Part shown: positions 22,656-35,400 of the stretch, in pieces
Layout of the letters: each line of letters begins with the position of its first letter
Numbering within the stretch: the first letter of the stretch is position 1
From: Cristatella mucedo
Lineage: Eukaryota; Bryozoa; Phylactolaemata; Cristatellidae
NCBI GenBank assembly: GCA_009760855.2
Contig: WPIO01000012.1
Span: 7,191,501 to 7,255,500 of the forward strand
Direction of reading: 5' to 3'
DNA length: 64,000 bases
The notes under the pieces: generated by a model
Database searches by the model: none
What the model was told of the DNA's origin: nothing
What the model saw: the letters and a program-made list of their open reading frames with translations, nothing else
Made by a program: the position numbers and the translations under genes

Positions 22656-23438
22656 TAAATTACATTATAATTAAAAGATCGACACGACTCCTTTCCAGCA
22701 TATGGCAAGTGCCTCAAAACAATTTACCTCTCTTAGGTTGCAACATAAATGCTCCACTGTTTTCTTACTGTTAAGAATACTGGAGGCTTTCCATGATGTG
22801 CCGAAGGTGGTGGTTCTGGTACATGGATGGAAGAAAACATGTCTGCTCTTGACTAGTATAGCTTTGGGGGCAGCAAAATTTGCGACACAATTTCATACTT
22901 CTAACAACTTCCAGAGAAACCCTGCGAGCCCGGTGCTCAGTTGCTTGGAGACGGTACTGCACGAGCTTTACTGGCGATTTAGGGAAGGGAGCACTGCCTA
23001 TTGGGGTAGCCTAGCTCATGCTTTCAGACTGGCAAAGTTTCCAACTACACAAAATTGAAGCCCGCTAAGCACATATGGTTCAATAACAAAAATCTCCACC
23101 GATGACAAAGTTAAAACAGACGATATTGTTATTAGCCATCGGAAAAATGTATACCCAATGCAAGGCCATTCACAAGTTCTCAGCAGACAGTGTATGAGAA
23201 CAAGAACATCGAATTAAAGCTAAGTGCCAACGAAGTGATGGTAGCTGTAGCATGACTACCAGCAAGCACAGTAATTTTACAATGCACACCGGATTCGATC
23301 AAAAAACCCCATTTTCAGCACTCGAGTGCAAAAGTAATGATACTTTAATGCAATATCATCTATAGTCAATCTGCATTCACCAGGCAACCAAGATTGTATG
23401 CTCGGGCAGGCTGCTGTAACCACTGCCAGTTCATCCCG

Positions 23439-23490
23439 TTACTGCTCAATGAAGTCCTTCGGGAAATGCGGATGAGTGAAATTCTTTTGG
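23439..23490 (-). CDS. AKR copy A exon 9 (residues 308-324 and stop)
   Basis: It encodes [13 protein letters not shown] and then TAA after a GTTATAG acceptor. The match to copy B exon 9 in length, phase and the HP-x-FP pattern supports both short terminal exons. Confidence 0.86.
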
Positions 23491-26400
23491 CTATAACAAA
23501 AATACGAAGCCGTGTAGCAAGCATAATAAAAAAAGACGCCCTGTTGGCTTAAGTTGCCATACCACACAAGCCATCATCCAATGTAAATCCGGGAAACAAG
23601 GGTGCTCTCAGCTCGAAATCTAGGTGTAATATTCAAAAGCGACCTCTCGTTAGACGACCACATCAGCTCCACAGTCAAATCCGCCTATTTTCAGCATCAT
23701 AACATTGCTAAAATTCGGGTTTGTTTAGATAAAGATACCACATCTAAGTTGGTCCATGCATTCGTGACATCCCGTCTCGACTTCTGAAACTCACTGCTTA
23801 CTGGCCTACCAGCATGTGCGATCAGGCGAATGCAGCTGGTGCAAAACTCGGCAGCTAGACTTGTCTGCCGTGAGCGTCGCAGTTGCCACATTACTCCACT
23901 TCTCGCCGACCTGCACTGGCTACCAGTCAAGCAACGGATTGACTTCAAGGTTTTGTTGCTCACTTTTAGGTCCCTTCATTCTATGGCTCCAGCCTATCTG
24001 TCAGATATACTACCCCATCAGGCCAAGCATCGTACCACCCGCTTTTCGGAATCCAACAGTCTACAAATACCTCGCACAAACCTCAAATCCTTTGGAGACC
24101 GTGCATTTAGTTCATATGCTCCCAAAGCCTGGAGCTCCCTCCCGACCTGCGTCAGAACATCCCCTGACCTGACCACATTTAAAAGGAACCTAAAAACACA
24201 CCTATTTAGGACAGCATTTAGTGGGTCCCTGTGATTCGTCCTTGATGTGCTTATGCGTGCTGACACTGTGCATGCTGCCACTAACCACATTTGCATGCTG
24301 ACCCTGTGCATGTCACCCCTAACCATATTATTCATTTCGTTTGTTTTTCAAGCATGATTTTACTTACCATTCAATTGCATTTCACTTTACAGCAAATGTA
24401 AAGCGCCTAGAGAGAGATTAAGTTCTCTGAGGGTGCTTTATCAAGTGAATTATTATTATTATTATTATAAACACCCCGTCAACTCAAGCTCAAGCTTAAC
24501 ATCTAGCCTCCAAAGGGGGGGCAGGCATTAAATAATCTGTCACTACCATAGTAATTTGTCTAACTTCCGTTGTCTACCCATTTCTAAATATTGCACCACC
24601 CACAGTCCGGCTAAGCTGAATGCAAATTGTGTAGGGTACCGTGGTGACCAGAAGACCGATCAGCGCTCTCAAGATATACAACTTTGACAAGGTGACTGCA
24701 TTCAGACAATGCAACCCCTCATGGCAGGCGATTTCGAGTCAAGTTATGTGGCCAGTTCATCGGGATAGGGGACTTCTGTTCCTGTCTCGACCAACGCTTG
24801 ATCGTCTCACCCGACAACAAACAACCACTCGAACCTATTCATTACAGCCGGTAGCAGCCGAACTGTGTCGCCTACACGTATGGATGACTATCGATCAAAA
24901 CCAGGCAGCCACAAACTTAGGGCATAAAGAACAGAATAACATATGTATAACAACAGTATAACATAAAAGTGGAGACTGCAGCACTGCAGGCAGCAAAAAT
25001 CGCCTGGCAAAGGCACCCACAAAAGGACTCCTCAAAAATAGCATTCCACAAAGATTCATACAATTATTTATTATCCTTTATTGTTTATTTGATCTCTGTC
25101 AAATTTTAATTGACTTTCATTTAGTTTTAATTTTGCTTCTTGCGATTTTCCCTTGTAGGCTTGTGGCTTCCATGTCCTACCACTGACTTGGCAGTGGGCG
25201 ATGTCATTGATTATGAGAGCAGCCCAGTCAAGATGCACAGGTTTCCGAACGAATACAGCCTATAGGTAGTGACAATCCTCAAGTATGCATCCTAAAGTCC
25301 CCAGAGATGCCACAAGACATCAAAATTGAGACCAACAGAAGAAATAAGTTCTAAGGAAAATACGTATGCAGAATGCCAATAAGCTTAAGCTTCTAGCTAC
25401 AAGGCAGAGTCGTGCAAATGCTATCTGAACTGCTGAGCACGTGCCAGCGAGAACAGCCTACACGAGAGCCGTTTGGCAGAGAAAAGTAAGAGCAGCTGAT
25501 TCACATGGATCTCCCATGTGTGCACTCAAGTATGCACGTGTGCATGCATGAACCGGAGTGCCGTGTGCGTGCAACGGATGAGTTTACACGAGTGCAAATG
25601 AGAGCTATAAATACTCTGTGTGAAAAGCTGACGGACAAGGGTGCTGACAGCTACATACCCAACATAGCACAGACAGATGTAGCAACATACCCAACATGGC
25701 GCCAAGACAGATACATACCCAACAAACGCAAAACTGAAAGTGCGCATGTTCCTATCAAGAGAGCGTATCTGACTCAGGTCATCTGCCGACAGTTCGAAGT
25801 CCCAAACCTGCAAAACGTGTCAAAGCCATTGAACATTCAATGCCATACAAATAGGACTAAAAATCAACATATACAGGCTGCGCTCTTGCTTGCTACCCTG
25901 TCATTACGCTAGCATGGGTGGGTGTGGGCCACTAGGTGGGCCACCACTTGACACGGGCCACCACAAAAACGTTGGGGCTAGAAGTAATAAAGTGGTTCTT
26001 TTTGCCTTCGGTCAGGACACGCCGTACTAGCCCTATGATTTAATGGTGGGAGTTTTCTAGCAAGGTTCCGGCTGCTGCTATCCCACCCAAATGCCACACT
26101 GGCTCTTTGAACTACTCAATTGAGGTTGTTCTCAACAGATAAGTAAAACGGGTTCATGGTAAGATTTGAGTCACTCAAAGAAAAACCTGAAACTTCTCGA
26201 ATGAATGGAATAAGTGGCAGAGCCAGAATTTTCATCTAGAGGGGGCAAGAGCAGCAACATCTTCGTGTAGGGGCATTGAGGCCAACGAGATTTTCAAATA
26301 TGGCGAAAGACCCAGTACTAGAGAAGCATTATAGCATAGAATTATAGGATTTAATTGCCTCAAACTCGGCGGTTGCTCATTGAGTGGAATGTAAGCACAA

Positions 26401-29400
26401 TTTCTTCGTTAGTGACGATTTTGGAGCGTAGGAATAGAGTCGGCCCAGCTTGCTGCCCCGTTGCAGGGGCAGGGGGGCAGGGGAGGTAAATGCCACCCTA
26501 GCTCTGCCACACTAAATAGAACCTTAGCCATAGAAAGAACCACTATGGCCGGTTAAAGATAAGGCGCAAAGGCTTGAAGCATGTGGTCATGGTAATGTAC
26601 ATAATTAATGCCACTCAACCTTAACGTAGTAGTGCAAATTCAAAGTGATGCCGATGCCTGTCATGTTAAAAAATATATATATATTATTTATATAGTATAT
26701 ATTTATATACTATATTTATTTAGTATCCAAAGATAACTTCGTCTCAATCGAGGCACTTTACACCTGCTTCAGGGCTCGAGCCCACGACCCTGGTCATCAA
26801 GTGCATGCATTCACCTTCCTTTACCTCGGTTAATAAAGGCAATAACCTTAACCCCTGTGCATAACTAGGGTGGTACACTCACATATACTTGGAGCAAAGT
26901 TTGAAGTGAGCATAACTGTTTGAGGCTAATACAGCTCCAATTATTTTTGAACTAAATTACAAACAGTTTCATTAACAACAAAAACTTAGCAGATGGCTAT
27001 ACTACTCACTAACGAATGATGAACAAGCAAATAAACAGAGCTATGAAAGAAAAGTTGATAAAAAGCAAGCTACGTGCACGGTCCTCAAAAGTGATTCGCC
27101 AGAAGATTGGTAAGATGGCTTACCAGGTGCCTTGACTATCATTTAACCAAATAACACCACCCAAGACATCCCAATTCTATCAGTGTAGCTAAAAGCATGT
27201 TGGGGCTAGACTCAAACAATAGAAAAGCACAAAACCGCTGAAAAATGGATGTAAAAACGAATCTAGTACCAACAGTACTCCACAGTAGGAGTTAACATTT
27301 ACATAGTAGGCTAACATGCACCAAAAGTCTGGAACTTGCTTCCAGTTCCGGTCACAGCCTGCAATAAGCTTGCAGCATTTAGCTCTCACCTAACAATTCA
27401 CCTGTTCTGCTTAGCTTATCCTATGATGCAATTACACCTATTTTTTTGCTGTCGTGTTCTACGTGTTAGACTCAGTGCGTAATTCAGTGCCTGTTACAAA
27501 CAGAAGTCCTACTAACCAATGGCACCGAGCATCTTCTCGTTTGCTTTAGCTAGAATGGTGGTCGAAGAATAATACTTATTTGCTTTTGCATCATTGATCA
27601 TTGCTTTTTTGCCAGTTATAAAGCACACGGACTGAGATTTAACTCTTTTACGGTCCTTTAAAAAGAAAACGACATAAATCGTTACTGTACAGACATGCCG
27701 ATGTGGCAGTACACGATGTAGTTTCTGCCACTGTCAGTATGAACAAGGCTGGAAAGCTCGTGTGTTCCAGCCACGGGACAGATCGTGCTACACAGAGTAT
27801 AATTCTTACTGCGACCCACAAACCCCACCGTGAATTGGATCCTTCATACCTTCCTACTTAGCAGAGTGGCTGCTTGAGTTTTAATCTCACCGTGCCCCCC
27901 TAGGTCCTCTCAGGTAAAAATAATTAGCAGTTCTATTCTTCCCCATAAAAGATGGCTGGCTACAGAAGCTTTTGTTGTGGGTCCAAGAGTGTGAAATTCA
28001 CTTCCACAAGTCTTACACAATATCTCCTCTACTACTGCCGACTGTGGCACATCCTTTTTAGCCGTCCTGAGCTGCTACTTCCACACTAATCCATTCTTTG
28101 AGTGTCCTGACTCAGCCAGCTATTCTTATCACTTTCTCTTTGTTTAATAAGGCGAAGTCTTCTTGCCACCGCTTGTTCATCGACAGCTACTTTAGCTTTC
28201 AGTGCGACATAGTAAACTCTCCAGCATCACATACATTAATATATAGGGTACAGAGAGAATGCTTAAAAGGGCAGGAAAGATAACGGCACTAATGAAGCAA
28301 CAAAAGAGAAGACGAGATCAGCATAAAATGGGGATAGATGAAGGCAGCAAGAATGATGAATGTTAAGACTGTGCAGCAATAACACAACGCTAGCTATGCA
28401 ACAAAGTTCGAGATTCTTGAATGATGCAACAATGTGCAATAGGGGTTCATTATAAAAAAAGGCCCCAGCCACAGTCTTTGACAACCTCAAAAGAGTTAAG
28501 TACAGCATCAATGCTACAGACAAAATCATCGATCTGCTTCGACAAATTAGGTGAGAGCCAGAAATAAAAAAAACACATTGCAGAAAACCCATAGCAAATA
28601 CCATTGCACAGATATAACTAGGTTGACCACAATAGAAGGATTCTTTTACATCATCTTGAATATTCAGGAGCTCTCTCATGTGACCACTTACCACTTAATA
28701 GACTAGTTGACTAAAAGCAAATTACTTTATTAACATACATTAGGAAAAAATAATTAAGTTAAATGGAATAAAAATGTCTATCGCATTTCATCAGGAATAC
28801 TGCAGTAGACTTACTTGAAAGTTGGATCGAACGCGATCAGCATGAACACTCTTTGGTATGACAGCTATTCCAAGCTGGATTAAATAACGCAATAGAATAT
28901 GAGCAGGTTGCTTTTTGTACTTCTCTGCCAGCTGAACAATCAAAGGATCATCCATCACACCAGGAGTAACTGTTGATTTTCTGAAGGAAAATAACGTACA
29001 TCAGCTTATGCTAAATAAACCACATAGCTCATCCATAAAGGTACTCAGACAAAAAATCCCCAACTTGCAGTGTCAAAACTATAAATTATTTTATTATTAT
29101 AAATTATATATATATATTATATTCTGAAGCTATCCGTTAGTTAATTTTATAAAAATCCATACAAAGGTCATATCTCATTTGTATAGTTTCCTAAGAAAAT
29201 TTCCTATATTCAAGCACTTTACATATTCGGCAGGGCTCGAGCCCAAGGGCTTGGTCGTTCAAGGTTAACTCTGCACCAAACCTTAAAGGCTTACCTCTTA
29301 CCTCTGTGCCAAACCAAATAGCGTCTGGTTTTATACGAGTGAAGAACGATCCTTTACAGTGCAGAAGGGAACAGTTATTATAATGCTTATATACGATATG

Positions 29401-32400
29401 GATAGAAGTTTATATCTAACATGCATGTAAAAAGTAGAGCTTTAGAGAAATATACGAGAGATCCCAGTGCTGCCTTGGCACCACAAATATCAGGTTCCCA
29501 TAGCAACTTCCTGTGAGCTAGCAATGAAGAGTAACTCAGAGGTGAAGCATTCAACACAGGTCTGTGAATTCTCCAAGTATCAAGTATTTATACAACAAGC
29601 ACATAATTAAATTAATATTAGATGTATCCTACTAATGACTATGTACATACATAAGCACAGCCAGCACTGGTGCTAAGATCGGCTGACTGCATTAAGTGGG
29701 CTAAAACTTCGAAGTACTAAATCTTGACCTTGCTAGAGCCTTCCGGCTGTGCCCTTTTAGGGCATGTGGTCAAGATTAAAGATTGCAAGACCCCCTAGCA
29801 GCATCTCCTCCCCGTGTAAGTTTCTAAAAGGATGCTGGCTCTCAGTTAATACATCGTTGTTTAGCATAGAAGGGTCAAGTTTCTGGTGTGTGCATAGAGC
29901 CTATAGTAAAAAGCTCCATACGGTAACTAGTGGTTTTCAGCCACTTAAGTCTCAACCCTAATCATTAATAGCCTAAAACCATGATCCTTAAAATCATAGG
30001 AGCCCTAAACACTACACTCTAAACCTCTGTAAAGCGCCTAGAAAGAAATTGAGTTCTCTGAGGGTGCTTTATCAAGTGCATTATAATTATTATTATTATT
30101 ATAACCCTAAAAAAGAAATCTCAAAAACATCAATTAATATGCCGGTATATACATATATGATTTACTAAAATTATGTTATACAAATGTAATATTATTACTA
30201 TTATTCTTATCATTATTATTACTATTATGGTGCCAACTCTGATTAAAAAATTCGTTGAGAAAAATTACGACTTCGTCCTTGTGGCCATTATACACCCACT
30301 TTCCAGCCATTCTTTGCACAGGCTGTGAGCAATTACCAAAAATGACACAACACACTAGTGATTGTAGGAACGGCTTTCCACATATTACGAATCCTACGGA
30401 CTTTTTTGGCTTTTTGATAATTTTCTCCAATAAGTTCAATGCAAGCTCGCCTTATACACTCTGGTCTTAACTAAAATATTGTATTCGCAGAGTTTGTCAC
30501 AATTAAAACAATCAGCAACTGGTGCTCATCTGAAAGAAATCCTACTGAGTGGACCTTGTTATTGACTGTGTCGTGGCACACCGACGGTTCCTCTCTACTA
30601 ACCAATGACAATTACATAGCCTCAATATCGGTTCTGTACTACTACTACTACCTGATCACTACTTGCCTAGTCACTACCAGGTCATTACTTGTAATCATTG
30701 TGCATCGGCTCAGCTGCCGTTACGCCCTTCTGTGACAGCAATGGTCTGTGATAACTGAACAGAATCGAGCAACCATAAAAAATTAGGCTGCTCCACCTTA
30801 CAGCGCAGTTGAATCGTGTTTCAGCAAAGCAGAGGGGCCGTGACAAACTCGACTTGTGATGATAAGTAATCACAAAAGCCATACTATTAACAGTGACTCG
30901 GCTGTCCAAAAAGTTTAAATAGCCCCAGTCATCACTTGAGTGGATTTCGATGCCATTATGAAAGGAGAATGTGTGCAATAGTGTTCTTTGGATTGAACGC
31001 ACGACCTTCAAAATGATAGGCAAGAGTCATGCGAAATCGCCAACAGTTGCGCTGAGTAAAAGCCACTGAATCACTTGAGCTGAGCTGAAGAGGAATAAAA
31101 CTCGGTGATCTTTTTCTAGTTGCCCACGAGAACTTTGATGAGCCCGAATCTTGATCGAATTACCTGACCGAGAGGCTGAAAGACTTAAACAGTATACTAG
31201 GAATCCAGGTCGACCAAGACCACGGAAATTTACAGCAAGGGCTGGGTTATGTACAGAGTGTCGTAGAACTATGTTTATGATAGCTCCATTGCTAAGACCA
31301 CTAAACTGCTAACCCACAAGTTGAAAGACGAGACTCCAATCGATGCAGACAGCTTTTAGCATGCTGTCCCACTGCAGACGGTCTTAGACTGTTGTGTACC
31401 TGTATTTTGAATCTAAAGCCACTTGCTGGCTCTCTAGTATCTAAGTAGCAGATCTAGCCAGTTATAGACTGACCAGCCATAAAGGCACAAAACTATCTTT
31501 TTTTAGTAAGCTAGGTTACAGATGACTGAAACCACTCTGGTAAGAAGCAAGATTACCACGAACCCTAGCTTTGATTCGTGCATACGGCATGCAGCATGAG
31601 CAGATGATATTGGTTTATATAAGGATCTAGCTGAGAAGCAAATTCAGTCGAATGCTGTCCACGATGCTGCCATTTGGCATCTTAGACCATTTTCCCAGTC
31701 TATAGGACTGACAAAGAGCTGAAAGACAGCTTGAATGCAGCAGACGGTTCGACTGCAGCTTCTCTAAAAAAACGCATCACATGCACTTACACTGGTCGGC
31801 TAGGTGACCCAAGTGGCGCATATGCAACAATGGTGATGCCTTTAGCTGTGCAGAAGTCCACCAGCTCTTTCTGCTGGAAGTAAACGTGAAGCTCCACCTG
31901 GGCGTTAAAACATTAGAGGGAGCAATTAAATTACAAACTTCTCATTCAGAAGGTTCTTAAAAGGTTATGTGCCGCAAGCGTAAGCACGCAGTTTAGAAAC
32001 GTCTTAGGGAAATCGGTTTAGGAGAATGTACAAAATGCAAATATGCAACGATTTCAAATCAAGAACATTACAAACAAATCTTTTGATTGCCAAAGCCTGC
32101 ATTGCCTATAACATCTGGCCCCATATACATATGTTCAGCAATATTATCATACTTATGCCAAGTAACCTAAGTAATTAATTAACATACGTAGGCCAAGGTC
32201 GCAGCTACACATCACATGCAAGAAATTTCATCAAACTTGGGCATGTCAGGCTTGTTTGAGGCCCAAAGGAGCCTTCTGGGGTGTACAAGACCACAAAGCC
32301 AAGGCGAAAACCCATACGAAAATAGGTTTGATGCAAAAATGTGTCGTGTCATTCCTGTTCAATTATTACTCCTGGCGTAGGATGCTGTAGCCAAGTTATT

Positions 32401-35400
32401 GTGACAGCAAAAGCTCCAGCTATGAAACGATTAGCAAAGGTCATTCTGCCAATTTCAGAGGATAGTTATTCTAAAGGTCCCTTTCTTTTTTAGCTCCAGC
32501 CTACCTATCAGATCTACTGTCTTACCAGGTTAAGCATCGTATCACCTACTTTTCGGAATCTAATTGTTTACCAATACCTCGTACAAATCTCGAATCCTTT
32601 GGAGACCGTGTCTTTAGTTCATATGCTCCTAAAGCCTGGAACTCACTCCCGACTTGCATCACGACATCTCCTGACTTGTCCACATTTACAAAGAAACTAA
32701 AAACGGATCTAGTTATCACAGCATTTAGTGGGTCCCTGTGATTCGACCTTCATGTGCTTATGCATGCTGCCACTGTGCATGATGCCACTAAACTATCATA
32801 ATGTGCACGATGCCACTAAGCATACTTGTGTGCCGGCCCTGTGCATGTCACCCTAACCACGTTATTCTTACTGTTTTTTCTTGAGCATGCAACCACTAAC
32901 TATTCGATCGTGCTTCCTTTGCAGGAAATGCAAAGTGCCTAGAAAGAGACTGAGTTCTCTCAGGGCATTATATCAAATGTATTATTATTATTATTATTAA
33001 AAGGTTATTCCAAAGATACAAGGACATACAGTATATAGTTAGACAAGAGAATGAGGTTTTCATCAGATTTAATAGCCTGTAATCAGCAAAGATCAGTAGG
33101 AAAATCTTGATTTTCTAGTGAGTTTGTGACTAGCTGTTCTGCATCAATGCCTGTTGAGAAGACTGACCAACTTTCTCAGAGTTCTGTATTATGTCTGCCT
33201 GGAATAATTATGTTGGTAACAACAATAATGATAATAACGCATAGACATGTCAGGCGAAAAAGGGCGAATCTCATTCTAGGCATTATACCTATGCTGGAAA
33301 AGAAATATATCAACTGGTTAGTGACCACATGCACAGTGTCAGCATTCACTAGCACACACAAAGGACAATTGATAAAAAGACTGAGCCAATGCAACAAGAA
33401 ACAGATGGGTTTAACTTCTTTTAAAGTAAAGGGAAACCGTGAGTTCAATCAGAAAAAAGTTCCAAGCTTTGGGATCACACAAAATAACGGGACGGTCGTC
33501 AAAGAGTTTGAGGTTGTTTAGAGGCACACCTAAACGACTTGAGTGAGAAGAGTGGCTGGTATGATGTCTAGCGTGAGTAAGAAATATTTCCGATAGGTAG
33601 GCCAGAGCAAGAATGACGGGACCTTGAAGTCGATATGCTGCTTGATTGGATGCCAATGCCGGTGGATGATAAGTGGTACAATGTGGCACTTGCAACGTTC
33701 ACAGCAGAAAAGTCTAGCTACCAAGCTGTGCACCAACTGCCAGCTTCTTATTGCAAAGGCAGTTAGATCTGGGAGTAGCAATTTACACAAGTCTAATATG
33801 TATGTCACAAAATACATAAACAAGCTTGGCTGTAGGATCCTTGTTTAATCAGGCACGATTTTTGTTATGGTACGATAGTAAGTAGGCAGACTTGACTTAG
33901 TCATCCAGTGAAAGGTGGCTTTCGGACGGCACACCTAGATTGCATGCAGATGCTACAGGATTTATGCTGGTCGAGCCCATTTGGAGGGTTATGGATTCTG
34001 AGTTCTGGGTAATACTGGGTTTCCCCATAGTAAGTTGGTTCAATTTTATTTGAGAAAGCTTGCTACCATCCAAGTGCAAATATTAGCAATACATGCTGCA
34101 TAGGAGTTGAGAGTTCGATGTGCTGGAAGGCACCGAAGGATTCAAGTGCAAATAGAGCTCTTTCATCTGCATAAAAATGAAAACCTGAATTGTGCTTGGC
34201 AATTAAATCAGCAGGAGAATATAAATTGTGAAAAGAAGTGGACCAAGGGAAGAATTTGGAGTACTCCTTACTTTAAAGGTTCCCCGGATGACTACTGCCC
34301 ATTGACATCAAAGCTCTGAAATATGCCAAGGGTGTTTTCAGCATATTAAAACTTGATAGGATATGCCTTCGAGCGACGACAAGTGTGGATTATCTCAAGG
34401 ACACCATGTACATGAGACAGAAAAAGCAACAATGGAAACGAATGATGAAGTTATCATATACAGTCGAACCTCTCTATATGCACCTCTCTGTATGCATAAC
34501 CTCTCTATATGCATTGAAACTTGTCAAACGGATCTTATTTTGCTGGGGTTAATGCATCACCTCCTTTTATGCCTGAAAGCTTACATTTTTTGATTTTGTG
34601 AAAACAATAGAAACATTGAGGTGGCACATAAAAGGAAGTTTAACCACAATGAGGACTAAGGACATAGAAGCTCTCAGGCAGGGCAATCCATATTAGGTAT
34701 TCCACCCTTAGCCCTCTAAAAAAAAATCCTAGCTGATTAAACAGCCTCTTTTTGTATAGCAACAGAAGAGCCTTAACGGCTATCACCACCGCTTGCAGTG
34801 GCGATAAAGGATTGCCCACCGCAGGAATCAACCCACGACCTCGGGACCGAGGTCGTGAAAGCAACCGCCTTACTTAGTGTGCCATCACGGCTCTAGCAAC
34901 ATATCTGAAGAGCTGAGAGTGAGCCACACTGTACTGATACCGTTGAAGAAGCTAGTTTAGCTGCCTACCGGGCCGCAGTTACTTCTTCATGGTGAGCTGT
35001 AGTCCAAGTACTGTCCAACAAGCAACTCTGCCGACCTGACCCTAGATTGTCACTACTACCGCTACTACAGCTGCTGCTTCTGCTGAAACTACTCATTTAG
35101 ATGACCTGAGACCCAGATGAGTGGATTATGCACTCGTTGCCCAAAGAGCCAGTGCCCTCACGAGATCAAAGTAACGACCTAAAAATGCATATCATCCAAA
35201 ACTGTACTAATGACATGCTATGCATAATATAGCTCCAGCCAAACTTGTCGAGTGTCGCCGACATTATCTTTGTCTCGAGTAATGTATGGAATGTGGTCGG
35301 CGTTCAAGCTTGGATCAGCTTCGAAAGGGCTTGGGTATCTCGATGCGTGCAGTGTCACGGACATTAGTTTTTTTCGTAGTAAAAAAAAAGAATAAAGGCA

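Larger units (their letters stand above)
19157..23438. other. Spacer between AKR copies A and B
   Basis: These 4.3 kb must contain the copy B promoter (right of 19156) and the copy A 3' UTR (left of 23439). No TATA box was convincing. The span 20697-22655 is mostly LINE debris including a nested pair. A G-rich, moderately GC-rich stretch at 19860-20640 holds nothing recognised. Confidence 0.6.
25808..28814 (-). other. AKR-A intron 7
   Basis: It holds a minus-strand SINE-I with AT-rich tail (26668-26825) and an old plus-strand family-2 fragment (27870-28235). No other feature was recognised. Confidence 0.6.
28981..31790 (-). other. AKR-A intron 6
   Basis: It holds a degraded SINE-I (29170-29285) and a family-1 tail (30025-30107). 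The span 30110-31790 has nothing recognisable. Confidence 0.6.

Noticed and set aside
27300-27440. Additional LINE fragment (CCAAAAGTCTGGAACTTGCT block)
   Set aside because: It resembles the RT C-terminal WNSLP region, but the match is too short and isolated to assign a family or limits.
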